From NCBI RefSeq assembly GCF_021155775.2, contig NC_060238.1:5752001-5816000 (forward strand): a stretch of DNA of 64,000 bases, read 5' to 3'. The translations under genes were made by a program, and so were the position numbers. The notes under the pieces were generated by a model. The model worked only from the letters and a program-made list of their open reading frames with translations. It was not told the origin of the DNA and searched no databases. Origin of the DNA: Neodiprion pinetum. Its lineage: Eukaryota; Arthropoda; Insecta; Hymenoptera; Diprionidae. Shown here one piece after another: positions 23,446-36,027 of this stretch. Each line of letters begins with the position of its first letter. Within the stretch, counting starts at the first letter, position 1.

Positions 23446-26344
23446 GTTCGGTTTACTGTAATATTGTGCAATTTGTACGTAATTTCAATCCATAACAAGT
23501 GACATGGAGTAAGATATTGTAAAAAAAATATTGGTAGATCATTAAATTATTATGATAATCCATCACAAATATGAAGTTGTAATTTTCTCCTTCTAGTAGC
23601 GCTGTAAAAAATTAACCCAAAAGTTATGAAAAATTACATTTTTATTTCCTTATAATTCTACAGTTTCTTATTAGGTAAACGCATCCTGGAATGTATTTTT
23701 CTTACTCGTGTTGGTTTTTGTTTGCTTGACGATTAAAAATTAGATTTGGAGAATTAAATATAGAGAAATAAAATCAGATCTCTACTATTCATAACTATAT
23801 CTACAATTGCAACAGTTTGGTTTGTTCAAGATATTGGAACATATATTTCATAAAAATATATCTTTTAGAGTAAAATTAGGATTACTTGTTACAAAGTGTA
23901 TAACAATTTTTTTCTCTACTAATAAAAACGTAAATATTTATGCTAGAAGCATAATATATGTACGTATAATTATACATGTTCTACAAATTTTTTAACCTTT
24001 AATTGCATAAGTTTTATTAGATGGCTTCTTATAGCCAGAACAGTGAATTATTACCTTTATATTACATTTATTGAGAAAAGAATTTGTTCATTTGAAGAAA
24101 TTCTGCGAGCATTAATTGGGAAATATCAATGAGATTCCAATACCTTCTTATTATTACAATTGAAGTTTGTTTATATAATTGATCAAAAAGTTCGTATACT
24201 AGTCAGTTAGATTATCTTTCAATTTTATAGCAGTTTAGGAAAATGAATTATTAATTTACTTCAACAATGGAAGTTTTACCTTCACTATTACGGAACCCAT
24301 AAATTTCGTGAATCAAAATGCTTCTTCCTGCGTTTAAGAATCGATTTCTTTTCATTTACCATCTTAATTAAACACTCGTTCAGTCTTTGAACAAAGTCCA
24401 CATCTCAGAACTTATTTCCAGTAACGTGTTATAAATATATAGCAGGCATAAAAAGGCATTTGCTTTAAAAAGTTTGATCGTTTCGTCTATGCATAGTTCG
24501 CATTATGAATTTCATAGCTTTACAATAAAATTTAATCCATATTGGATACTATAACTTGGCATGTTGAATGACAGTTAAACAGTTAACATGGAGAGTAAAT
24601 TTCATCTGAAGGAAGAAACACACATTTGGTTTACTCTCAAATTTAATTTCTTTGCCACTTAAGTTAGCGACAGGGCTGTAAATATTTTAATGACAACTAT
24701 CTCTGAGTATATTTTTAGCAATAACAACAAACAGTAGATTGTGCGTCCTAATTATTAAAATATACATGCGTTGGAAAAACTACCTCATTCGAAAAAAAAT
24801 TACGAAATACGAAAAAGGATTCTTTACTATATATTCTCTGTGAAGAATAAATTTAATCAGTACTTTGGAACGATTAATAATAAATGTAATATGGTATTTT
24901 ATTTAGTGATCTTAGCACCGTCAAGACAACACTACGCTATCCGATGGGATTTGTCTATGAAGATAACTGATTACTGCAAATGTCTACTGTTTTGCATGTG
25001 CTTTCATCATGTAATATCCGGAGTGGCATCAAATGTTAGTTTGAATTTTATATAATGTTTCAAATCAATATAACGAAAAGTAATCGAAATTTAGTATAGT
25101 AATGAATTCGGAAAACTGCATTGAATGTACATAATACTACGTATGTACATACCACCAATTACAAGGGCGAATACATATTTTTACAATTAAGAAGCTGGAT
25201 TTCTAGAGTTAGGCTGTTGAAGAAATTTGCTGACGCTCAAATGGGACAAAAAGAAAAAAAGAGACCTATTACAGACAAAACGTAAAAGTAATAAATTGAT
25301 TAACTTACTTTTCATATTAATAATACTACTTTAACTATATTAGCTTTATGGCTTTCGGTTCATTCGATTCCTGCATTGGATATAGGTACATATCTAGTAG
25401 TACCTTTATTTTTTATGTTTGAATGATAATCCTTATGCACTACTCTTTTGGATTGTGAATGAGAAACAAAATATTCAAGATTCATTGTAACGGTGTTGAA
25501 AAAAGTCAACAAAACCGATCAGTATCCTACTCCACATTTTTCTAACGTTTTCTACATATATTTTACTGTTAATAGATTTTGTCGCAGCATTTATACAATT
25601 TTATACACATCTATCACAAAGATAATTGTAATCTCTTGTGCAGTACTCTGACTTACATCTCAGTATATGTCCGTTTATCCAAGAGTCTCATGATACTTTT
25701 TTGGCACGATTTCAATGATAAATAATCAATTATTAGGTGGTTTAAGAAATTTGATAGTGTCGTTTGATTTTGCTTTCCATAAAAGTATTATATTTGGTTC
25801 ACGGCACTAGTAAAAAATTTTCACCATAACCTTTTGACAAAATATCTCCTTTTGATGTAAATAACATGGAAGATATGAAAACGTTTCTTTTTAATGTGAC
25901 AAACTGTGGTCAAAGAAGCAAAGTTGGGCAGAAAACAAACCATCCTATTTGAAGGGTCGAAATGCGATTTGGACAGGACACAGAGTTTTAATTAAACTTT
26001 AGGGAGCACCACACAATTGTAGGTAGAAGAAAAGTCACCCGATTGACTATTTTGTGAAAAGAGAGGAAATTAGCATGCGAGAACTTATAAAGAATCTATT
26101 GTACAAATTTTTATCGACCACCTAGCCATTGATTACATTGTAAATGTAACATTTTTGGACATATCATTTGTAATCACCATGAGTTGATTTTTACAAAATT
26201 CAAATGGTTACACCGAAAATTTGTAGTTACTCATGTTGATTATACAGTGGTGATACCTTTCCAAAATGTTATTTTTTCAAAGATTGCTTAGTATATTAAT
26301 TTATTATTATTTTCATCAAATAGTTGGTATACTTACTTACAGTT
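23446..26344. other. Intergenic DNA between SURF1 and pins
   Basis: Apart from the SURF1 3' UTR, and a possible pins poly(A) signal (TTTATT at 26300, that is AATAAA on the minus strand), nothing supported was found. Pins may have a longer 3' UTR here: a donor-like GTAAGTAAG follows its stop codon. Confidence 0.5.
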
Positions 26345-29300
26345 TTAATGGCCTTTTGCTGGTCCAGAAGCTCGTTGATCTTCCATGCGACCAGCCTGCA
26401 GTCTCTGAATTAGGGCAAACAGATCTTCTTCGGGTACGGTAGTTCTTGATGGGGTGTTTCCGTTTCTTCTTTGGTTTTGTTCCTCCTCTGCATCGTGTAA
26501 TGTTGAAGCAGCTGGCAAAGGACTACGTTGATCCTCTAAACGTGAGCCTTGGCATCGCACCAGCATTTCAATAAATGAATCATCAGCTTCCTGCCCAATT
26601 GGCTGTGGGGGAGGCCTATTCGCTGACTGATTGTTCCTGTTTGTATTCAATCCTGGCAAGCAAGGCAGAGTTACACGCTGCTCATCCATTCGCTTACTTT
26701 GCATTCCAGCTATTAGCTCCAGTAAATCTTCTCCTTCTTTCTCTTTTTCTGGAGTCGCCACTCTTGGCCTGGGTCTCGGTTTTTGATTGGCATTTAGCAC
26801 ACAGCGCTGATCATCCATTCGACCTGATTGAAATCGTGATAGAAGTTCGAAGAAAGATTCTTCTTCTTCTTCTTGCGAAGGCTGTGGTGCGATTCCGGCT
26901 CTAGCAGGCAGAGGCTCACCCATATCTTTTTGCTTACCATCTGGAGTCAACTGGATAAAAATTTGGATAACGAATTACAATAACTTCAGATTGTATACAT
27001 GATGGATAAAGGGAAAATTCATCAATTTTCAGTCAATAATACATGTTGATCAACGTCTTCGTTTTCTAAAATGTATAAGCATTGTAACATGAGCTGAATC
27101 TGAAGGTAGCCAATTTAAATCTTTTGCGATAATGGTTTTACTTGAGTTGAAGATGCTTTGCACAAAATTTGAAAATGCTAATGTTTAATAAGAGGTTTAA
27201 CAGGAATTGTTAGGAAAGCTTGACGTGTGATGATTTTTAAAACGATCTGTTTTCATGGTCTAAAAATATTATTCTGTTGTGACCTTTGTTTTCTGGTCAC
27301 AAGAAGTAAAGTAACACAACCTATAGAGTTGGGCCATAAATTTTTCCTGAACTGATCACCGGAAAAATAGTTAAATTGACTTACAATTAGCTATTCCATC
27401 CATACCGTCAATTACTCTAATTAACAAGGTTATTCGATATTTCTCAAAATTATAATAAAATGTTAAAATGAAAACTGGTACTGTTCTTACTGAATAACTT
27501 TCTGTTATTCAATACTCAACTTTATGTTGCCTTATAGATTCTATGCATAATGAATGGAACAACAAGATAGGACAAGATTGGAGAAAAAATGATATTTGTG
27601 AAATGTGTGCAAAGAAAAATTTTCAAAAAAAAATTTCCTTTATATTGCCTTGCAAAGAAAAATCACTGAGGTTTTTTGACAGGTATTTTCTATATTACCA
27701 GACTCTTCGAACGTTGTATTGTTTACTGAAAATTGGTAGTTTTACTTCTATCTGGTTATTCTACATATTAATAGACAATAATCTTTGTTCAAAGAAGAAA
27801 GTATTACCGGTTCCATGGTCCTTGTAAATAACTATATGCAAGGAAATACCGAATAATTACAATAAATTCGGTTATTTTAGAACTATTTGCAGTCTAGAGA
27901 TGCATTGAACAAAAACATTCTATCGCTCACCTTGATCAGATCCAGATTGTCCATGCTCTGTCTTCTCAACCTGTATCTACCTGGCGAAGAAGCCGCTATA
28001 GCCGAGGCTTTGGTCGTTGGGATTAAGTGCATTCCATTTCCACTCTCCGCTTCTCCGTCGCCTTTTTCTAAGCCTAAAAGTTTCTTCAGATCGGTAACGT
28101 TCATCTGAGCGGTAGCCTGACCCATTGGATCGTTCAACTCTTTAGAAATATTCAAATGTAGGCTGGCAAAGTGCAGCGCTTTCTCATGGTTACCCATTGC
28201 TGAGTAAGCATTTCCCAACGACCAACAGGCTCGACCTTCTCCAACTCGATCCATCAGCTGTTGCGCAATGGAAAGATGACGGAGATGGTAGTCTACAGCA
28301 GCTTGGTAATCGCGAAGGAGCGTGTAGGTATTGCCAAGGGAATAACACGCTTGTGCTTCTACCGCTCGGTCACGCAATTCTTGAGCAAGGACCAGCGTAC
28401 GTCTGTGAACAAATTTTGAATTTTGATTATTTTAACATGTAACTAAGTAACGCACCCTGAGAAATTTTGTACAGTTCAATAGCAGTTTCTCTGAAAATGG
28501 GTCAGGAGTTATCAACCTGTGGTATAACCAAATTTCAAAGTTTTTCGGGCTTCAGCCCGCTGATAACTTACTTGTAATGTTGAGCTGCTTTTTCAAATTC
28601 TCCGAGAAATATATGCGAGTTCCCCAAATTGCTGTTGGCTCGTCTTTCCGCAGCTTTATCACCAAACTCTCGTGCAATTTTTAATCTTTCATTGTGGTAA
28701 TGAATTGCTTGTTGAAAATCACCCAGCAAGTAAAATGTGTTTCCCAAGTTTCCACATGCTCTCCCTTGTGCAGCTGTATCGCTCAACTCTCTCATCAGCT
28801 TCAGATTTTCTCTAGGAAATCACAATTGTTCAATCAGGTAATTGGATACTAAAATGTTGCCACTACTGCAACGCATTCATTTCAGAGCAAAAAATATTAA
28901 AAAGCCGCGGTATCCACTACGTATATAATATTACTGAATTTGAAGACAAGCTATTCTATAGATGTAAAAGTAACATACTCGTAGTAATGAACAGCTTCCT
29001 GAAGACACTGTCTAACATCCTCAGGAAATTCTCCTGGATCTTGCTGTCCGACTCTGCCAATTTGTTTACCCTTGGCGTGATAAACATTTCCGAGATTGTA
29101 AAGAGCTCGACCTTCGCTGAGCTGATACATAAAAAATGCTTGATTAAAAATGAGAATGCATGAGGAAGGAAGAGCGGAACAGTGGGGAATAAAAAATATT
29201 ACCTTATCACCTAGTTCCCTCGATATTTCTAAATGCCTTTTACAGCATATCGTAGCTTCGTCAAACTTTCCCATAACTTTCAGAGTATTTCCTAGATTTC

Positions 29301-30277
29301 CGCTCGATTTAGCTTCCCCTAATTTATCTCCCATAGTTCTTGCCAATGTTAAATCATGGTTGTGGTACTGCATTGCTTTGACGTAATCGCCAAGATAAAA
29401 GTAAGCATTTCCAAGTTGGCTGTAGATCGCGCTCAACGTTCTTAGGTCGTCTGTTCCAGCCTGTATTGCTGCTTGAAAAAATGCAACACCGGTGCGGCAA
29501 TCGCCCTCCTTGCAAAGACGCTCGCCTTCAAGGGCCAATTCCAAACACATGTTGCTATCTCCCCCGCTATTCTGTAAAGGACAAACTCGTTTTATGTTTG
29601 TACATAGTTTAGCCAATTAATTAATCTTGGTAAAGTATTAAAAGCAACGATTAAACGCGAGTTACAAGGTATTCTTCTGCATTTACTCTATTTTTACCAA
29701 TTTATTGAGAATATAGAGTATATAGCAATTTTGCTTCACTTGAAATTGTTTAGTAGAACAGCAATATTGTTCCTGTAAATCTCATAATCCAGCTTATTGT
29801 AACGAACATAAATAGGGTATCGTTCTCTAATTGAAAATCAAATTGTTACGTAAGTCCAATTGGGGTTCAGAGTTATTTTGACTAGAACAATGTAACGAGA
29901 CGCATGATGAGGGAGATTAAGTTTAGTTACCGTTAATAACAAGTGAATAAACAAAAAAAAATAGTAAGGTACTTGATTATATTAATTTTTTGCAGGAATA
30001 AGGGGTGAAGTTTAATTTTCATTTTGAGAAAAATGCAAAATGTAAGAGGATTAGGAAGGCAGTGTGTCCTATGACAAGTGGGAAAGAATTCTCTGTGAAC
30101 AGCATAATAAATGCCCATATGACTCAGTGCACGTAGGTAAGGCTCATATATATATATATATATACTGAAGAATTTAAGTGACAAGTGACAAATAATGAGG
30201 TAGAAAAGGACATGTGATTCACTTACTTGACCGTCTACTGAAAGATTTTCCGCGCTCGCACTGTGCGACATTTTCAT
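26345..30277 (-). CDS. pins: Pins/LGN, G-protein-signalling modulator (TPR + GoLoco)
   Basis: Adaptor that links cortical G-alpha-i/o-GDP to Mud/NuMA and Inscuteable and so orients the mitotic spindle in dividing neuroblasts and epithelia. Six exons: 30277-30227, 29571-29203, 29121-28979, 28811-28572, 28402-27931 and 26950-26345, all GT-AG and in phase, giving 626 residues (Drosophila about 658, human LGN 684). The N-terminal half is a run of TPRs, with repeated LGNAYFYLGD, LGNTLKVMGKFDEA, YNLGNVYHAKGK, GNLGNTFYLLGDF, SLGNTYTLLRDY and SLGNAYSAMGNH. RRQSMDNLDLIK is the linker that resembles the Aurora/aPKC target area. Four GoLoco motifs lie near residues 457-475, 499-517, 550-567 and 601-618, each with F/L-x-x-L/M and DDQR, DEQR or EDQR. 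Start: an in-frame ATG two codons in (MSHSAS) could be used instead. Skipping the last splice would end the protein with VSDRMFLFNASLDCK. Confidence 0.96.
30143..30166. repeat. (TA)n microsatellite in pins intron 1
   Basis: A short uninterrupted TA run lies between exon 1 and exon 2 of pins. Confidence 0.8.
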
Positions 30278-30710
30278 TGGTCGAGTACTAGCAGGTTATA
30301 AGGATTTTTGAAGGTAAGAATAAACAATTTGTTATCTGGCGACGAATTGTTAAGTGTAATTTGACGTGAGCTAAGCTTTACGTGTACGAGGCACTCCCCT
30401 TCGTCAATAGATCGTCAATTAGAAAGGTCGAACCAATACAGTTTAGCATTTTTTTTGGAAATTATCTATTAGTTGTTGCGGTAAATAAAAATTATTTATT
30501 GTTACACCAAACACTCTCACTTGTTTACGGCAAATTCACACGGATATCAACGCGTCACCCTAACCGCGCATCGACACTATGGCGCGTTCGCGACTTCGCG
30601 TACAATTTCCTATTCAATTTAGTTTGGGGCGGGCTTGTAGTACGCATCAGTGTAACCAGACGGCTCTGAATGCAAACGGTCGTATTCGTGGTGTTCACGT
30701 TGTATATAGA
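30278..30710. promoter_or_regulatory. Upstream region of pins
   Basis: It includes the presumed 5' UTR and promoter of the minus-strand pins gene. The stretch around 30540-30640 is richer in CpG (CGCGTCACCC, GGCGCGTTCGCGACTTCGCG) than its surroundings, which fits a broad promoter. No TATA box was recognised. Confidence 0.4.
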
Positions 30711-30840
30711 GGTGCGTTCCGAAATTGGGTGGCAGCGCTAAAAATTCCCTAGGACAGAGGCAGAGCTACTGATGAACTCGGCAGTGCAAAAAAAAAAAAA
30801 TATTGTTATCAGCAATGGAAGGTAATATCGGAACGCACCC
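30711..30840. mobile_element. MITE-like element, GGTGCGTTCCGA family, copy 2
   Basis: It starts GGTGCGTTCCGAAATTGGG and ends ATATCGGAACGCACCC, an inverted pair. The interior has CCCTAGGACAGAGGCAGAGCT, the complement of a block in the next copy, and a 13-A run. Confidence 0.65.
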
Positions 30841-30874
30841 TGAGTTTCGTATGCAATGCACTGACTGAATTACA

Positions 30875-31002
30875 GGTTGTGTTCCGAAATTGGCTCCAAG
30901 TGTTAATCATCTTTTATCGCTTTTGCACTTTCGCGTTGGGGAGTAGCTCTGTCCTTGTCCTAGGGAGTTTTTAGCACTGCCACCTAGTTTCTGAACGCAC
31001 CC
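30875..31002. mobile_element. MITE-like element, GGTGCGTTCCGA family, copy 3
   Basis: It starts GGTTGTGTTCCGAAATTGG and ends TAGTTTCTGAACGCACCC. The interior has GAGTAGCTCTGTCC and CCTAGGGAGTTTTTAGCACTG, as in the 21271 copy. It lies only 34 bp from copy 2. The outer ends of the pair (30711 and 31002) also form a longer inverted repeat of about 60 bp, so the pair could be one larger element. Confidence 0.65.
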
Positions 31003-31784
31003 TTAATATAAACTATTTGAGGTTCAGAAATGATGTTTCACGTCGAACAGCACAAACATATTATAATTCACTAAGTTTACCCATCCTCCCTGCACCTTTA
31101 GTGTGTTTAACTTGTACAGTTTAATAATTTTGTTTAATTTTATTAAAGCATCATGCGCCGTTTATGCAATGTACAGATTATTAGTGGTGTGCATAAGCAT
31201 GGTACAAATTATACATATAATCAACGCATAATGTGTGAAACGATCGTGCGTAAACGTAGTAACTCTCTAGTAGTAAGCGCTTTTCACTGGTTGCACACGG
31301 AGCGCAACGACCACGGTTGTATAATCGTCGCAACAACTGCGCTTTCTCTAGTTTTTAACCAATAGCAGAAGAAAAATTCTAGAAAAATCGCACTCAGTGT
31401 GCATAGGATGTAAGATCTGACCGGAATGACCATATCCATGCTTATTGCTTATGATTATTCCATACTAGTGCTAACTAATCCAACTCTAAAAAGACCCGAA
31501 TCCTGCAACGGTAATCGAAGTTTAAACTAAGTTCAGCCTATCTCCAAACCTTACAGAAGAAATTGAACGCCGTTCAAACTGTATCGGAGAAAATGGGCGT
31601 AAGTGTCAGCATTTTGTAATCAGAAGATTCACATAACTGTTGGAAATATCACAAGATGGAATAAAACTAACAAACATCCCCCTTTCTTCGTGACTCTACT
31701 ATTTATTTAATACTGATTATACTGAGGTTTATATTTCAGTTGTCTGCAAAAGACTGCATTTTTTTATCCATTTCTGCATCGCTG
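31003..31784. other. Intergenic DNA between pins and the carboxylesterase
   Basis: It holds the carboxylesterase 3' UTR, with a minus-strand AATAAA (TTTATT at 31702). Nothing else was recognised. Confidence 0.5.
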
Positions 31785-34700
31785 TTACAAAAATATCTTT
31801 GAAAAAGATAACATAAGTACGAATAATGAATAAAATTTGGATGTTATGGCATTTGAGCCGTTTGATAGGACAGTTAAGATCTTTGGAGTTTCTTTTAAGG
31901 TAGTCCAAAATTTCATTCGCTCCTCAAAGAAAGAATGCTGAACTTTGAGCGAAACTTCAGATCCGTTTCCTATTTGAAGATAGTTTCTCTCTGCAGCCGA
32001 AAATGGTTTCCATATTGTGCCATTTGAAGCCAAAGTCGTCGGTGTTCTAAAAAATCAATTCTTTAACACACTTTGCCAATTAAATTAGTGAAATAATAAC
32101 AATTTACTGATTAGTAACGGTTTACCCATTGGTTGCAAAGGAGGTCCACAACTGAACCATGATGTCCACCATTTCCAAATCTCTTCTGGTCGTGGTTTTG
32201 TTTAAATTTAGTCTGGCAAACTGCGGTTCAGGTGCAAAGATGTAAAAGGTTTCGTCACCGTGAGCTACACCCAATTCTTTCGTTGTATTATGATGAAGGT
32301 AAGTGTTGGAGAAAGTGCCTCGATAGTTGAAAGTGTAGAAGTACTGTGGATTCTTTGCCATAGAATTTTGCTGTAGAAGTGCGTCGTAGGCCGGATATCG
32401 AAACATACCGTCGCCAATGGCGTGCGTAATGTTAGCGAGTAGCTGTGGATGGGTCAAATTATCGTAAAGGATCCAAAATAGTTTATTGTATATCTATATT
32501 ATATAGATATCTCGGGGAGCCGTCGTATCAGGAATCCAGGATTTAACACTTCATCCCTATGCATATACCCTTATTTCTGTACAGATTTTTCCCTTCATCC
32601 TATATACTGTACTTATATTACTTTCTTATCCAAAATAACAAAAATAACGAGTACCCTAATATACGTGGGGTATTAGGCTTCATGTTTCTAATAATGATCG
32701 TGTTGAGGGCTTATACGAAGGATGCTTCAAATTCCTGGGGCATATCCAATACCGAATATAAGACAGTAATGGACTTTTGATCAATGTTCATTTGCAAATA
32801 CGACCATTTCGCTATTAGCTGGTTTATTGAAATCATCCGATGGTACCACGTTGATTTGTAAAGTTTCCAAAATCATATGAGAAAGTGAAGTATTCCTCTT
32901 GACTCAGGAATAACAGCCTATAATTCCAGGTTAATTTCTTTCACTTATTATCAGAGTGAGCATTTGTTTCTGGATTTTTTGAAATTACTTACAACACTTG
33001 TATTGGTGGTCAGATCGTTGTTTAAGTAATACGACTTTATGCCGTTAACGTAAGCACTTCCTTTGTCCGGTTGGTATGTCAAGCTCATCATGCGGGGCAA
33101 GGCAAAGTCATAGTTCTCGAGAAAATCTTGAAACATTTCTTCACTGTCGAAGAAATCTGTACGTGAACCCAATCAGGAAGAATATGATTTTGAACCAAGA
33201 AATTATAGAACGTAAGCCTAGGTTTCAAATTTAACTTTCAAATCAAGAAAAACGAAACGATGGGTCGATGGATTACATGGCGAACAAAATTTGGAAGAGT
33301 GCTGATGTCAGTTCTGTGTAACTCGGGTTACACAGGTCACCAAAACAAATCCTGATTATACATTGAAAACAATAATGTTCCGGTATTGGTCCATCGTTTT
33401 CAGCGTTCTATTTTGAATTTTAGAATCACTACAACAATAAGAATCTTACGATTTTGATATCCCGTCTGCCAAATTGAATTTGACATCATCTTATTTTCAA
33501 AATCTTTAAGCGGACTTTTTTTTTAGTTGGCAGTGTTAAAAGATATGATTTTCACCTCCCGTGTACATGGTTCCTTCATCTCGGGTGACACCGGAAATCC
33601 AAGGCAGGTCACGGATCTTTCCAGCAGCAAAAAGATTCGTGGGACTGTCGGTTAGTACTGCGCCTTCGATGTCCGGCTCATCGGTAGGGCCCCAAATGAG
33701 GCTTGGATATGTGCGCCACTCAAAAAACTGCGGTTGCGTGGCAAGAATATCAACAAAGTCAATTGTTCGCAGGCAGTCGATTAGAGAATCCGACGTGTTG
33801 TTGAAACATCCGACGTACTCGCCAAGTTGAAAAGCGCGGCTCGCGCAAGCAGCTCTGGGTGTATGAGCCCATGTTGCGAGCGCTGATCCACTCTGCGTTA
33901 TATATTTATGAAAAAGCCCTGAGTGAACACACAGATTGATGATGTTAGGTAACAGTTATTATAACTATGCGTTAGATTCAATTGATATCAGGTTATTTCG
34001 TTGAAATGTTACGTGGGCGATTTAGCACGAGGTAAAATGCGTCTGCGTTTATGCACCTTAGGGTACATTTCAAAGAAATCGGCCTGCATTTCAGTAATTG
34101 AGAGTACATTTTATCGATCAATATTTGTCACATTGTTCACGATGGCTCAACCCCTCACTCTCTTGAATCATTGACCGTGAGACAAACGTCAATCGGTAAA
34201 GTGTTTCCTGAATTGCATAACTGCAGGTGGATTTACCCTGTAATTAATTGTCCATGTATTATTTCCACAAAATAAGCCAGTATGCATATAGTTATGCTTT
34301 GTTACGTCTATTCGGAAGCATGAATTTAAGTTAGGTATGACCCAAAGCTTGGAAGCAAAATGCCTCGCATTAACTCTGAAACATCGTGGACTAAAATGAA
34401 TTCCATTATAACAGATAGTATCTAATTCTATTTTGCATGTAATATTGTTGAATTCTCATTCATGGTAATGATAAGCTTTGTTGTTTTACCAATTGTTGCA
34501 TCTGACAGCGTCAAAAGATGCACGCACGCGCCGCCTGAACTCGCTCCAACAAATGTGACTCGATCAGGATCGCCGCCAAAGTACTTTATGTTTTTTTGAA
34601 CCCACTTTAGTGCCAAGACCTGATCCTTGAGCCCCCAATTTCCTGAGGCCACCTCGTCACCGGTACTCAAAAATCCAAGTGGACCAACACGGTAACTTGG

Positions 34701-36027
34701 AAGAACCAGTACTATGTCTGCATCAAGTAAGTAATCTGGGCCGTATCTATCAGATCTAGCATTTCCAGCCCTAAAACCTCCTCCGTAAATATACACGATC
34801 ACCGGAAGTAATGCCGAGTTCGTGCTCTCCGGAAACTGCATTGTGCACAGAGAATTCAGGAGGGAATACAAATAGTGTGTGCTTGTAAATATATTGTATC
34901 ACAACTGATTCTGATTGCAATCTTACGTTACATTATACGTGCAGTATACAATAGTATATTGTGTGACAATTAAGGGACGAAAGTTGGCGATTGCGACGAG
35001 CGTGAAGTTTGCAATTACGCGACTTACGATCGCCAACTGTGAGCCCGAATCATGCACGATAGTTTTTGTAACAAGTGGACGAAAAGTGATTGGGCTTTGC
35101 TTGATAATTTTGCGGGACGCCAGTCGTCAATTTCTTCTCCCTAAGGACGAAAGTGAATCAATTCTGGACTGCGCATGCGCGAACTTATCTTTACAATACT
35201 GAGACGACATTGGCTACTTTCGTCCAGCTAAACTGGTACGCAAAGCCTCACTTTCCTGCTACCCTACCAATTGCCTGTAACACTGACAATAAATTATTGG
35301 AGGCAATTCAGCCGCAAGCATGCAATTAATGAATTGGAAAATGAATTTCACGTGTAGAATGGTAGAAATTTTGAAGATTGAAATAACCATAAAATTCTAA
35401 CTATAATTTCGTCACGGATGATATGATATAATTATAGTGCTCAATAATTTGCGAAACTTGAATTAGTTCAAAAAATACTTTACAAAGTCTTAATGAAAGC
35501 GGATAAAGTATCTGAATTACCTGCGGTGTGTAAATATTGAGCCACAAGCAGTCTTCATTGCCCAAGACAATATCCTCTGAGGTTTGAGGGCACATACTTA
35601 AGTCTACGTTAGCCTTGCGAGATCCATTCCAGCCATCCGCAGCTACGGGATTTGCAAATCTATCGTGCAAAGTTTTCGAAAACATTATGATCGGTTAGTG
35701 CAAATTGTTACAGAAAAGAATAGCGAAGATAAAAGATGAAAGAGAGAAACGAACGATTCATGCATCGGTTCCATCGCGCAAAATTCTCTGTCTTGTATGG
35801 ATATTGTACCTGAGATTCCCAATTGGTGGTTGTGCATAAGGAATTCCCAAGAAAGCAGAAATATTCCGATTGTGATTGGTTGTTCGAATTGTTCCTTGTA
35901 GGGTTCCTTGAGGAATCGTTACCACCGGAGCGGCGATATCCTTGGTCTGGGCGTAATTTATCGAACAAATACTGATCATGAGTAAAAATAGTAAAAGTAC
36001 ACATTTCACCGAGGAGTGGAAGACCAT
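31785..36027 (-). CDS. Secreted type-B carboxylesterase
   Basis: Alpha/beta-hydrolase of the insect carboxyl/cholinesterase family, hydrolysing carboxylic esters outside the cell. Exons: 36027-35810, 35659-35521, 34835-34490, 33918-33556, 33156-32993, 32493-32126 and 32046-31785, giving 619 residues with all junctions in phase. A signal peptide is visible (MVFHSS then a VLLLFLLMIS core). Conserved blocks: FLGIPYAQPPIGNLR, EDCLWLNIYTP, IYGGGF (oxyanion hole), NWGLKDQ, and the nucleophile motif GASSG (Ser about 218; most relatives have GESAG). Further on are TRDEG (Glu about 349) and GVAHGDE (His about 488), so the triad is complete. The end is hydrophobic (FYSLFVLMLSFSKIFL after a Ser/Asn-rich stretch), which resembles a GPI-attachment signal. 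The start at 36027 is preferred over 36084 because it puts the signal peptide at the N-terminus. Exon 6 start is the least certain junction. Substrate cannot be inferred. Confidence 0.92.
34974..35225. mobile_element. MITE-like element in carboxylesterase intron 2
   Basis: The left end GGGACGAAAGTTGGCGA and the right end TGGCTACTTTCGTCC are imperfect inverted repeats about 250 bp apart. Interior motifs GGACGAAAAGTG and GGACGAAAGTGAATC repeat the terminal word, and the interior is CpG-richer than the surrounding intron. No coding capacity. Confidence 0.5.

Noticed and set aside
26575..26904. 109-codon plus-strand frame
   Set aside because: It is antisense to the GoLoco exon of pins.
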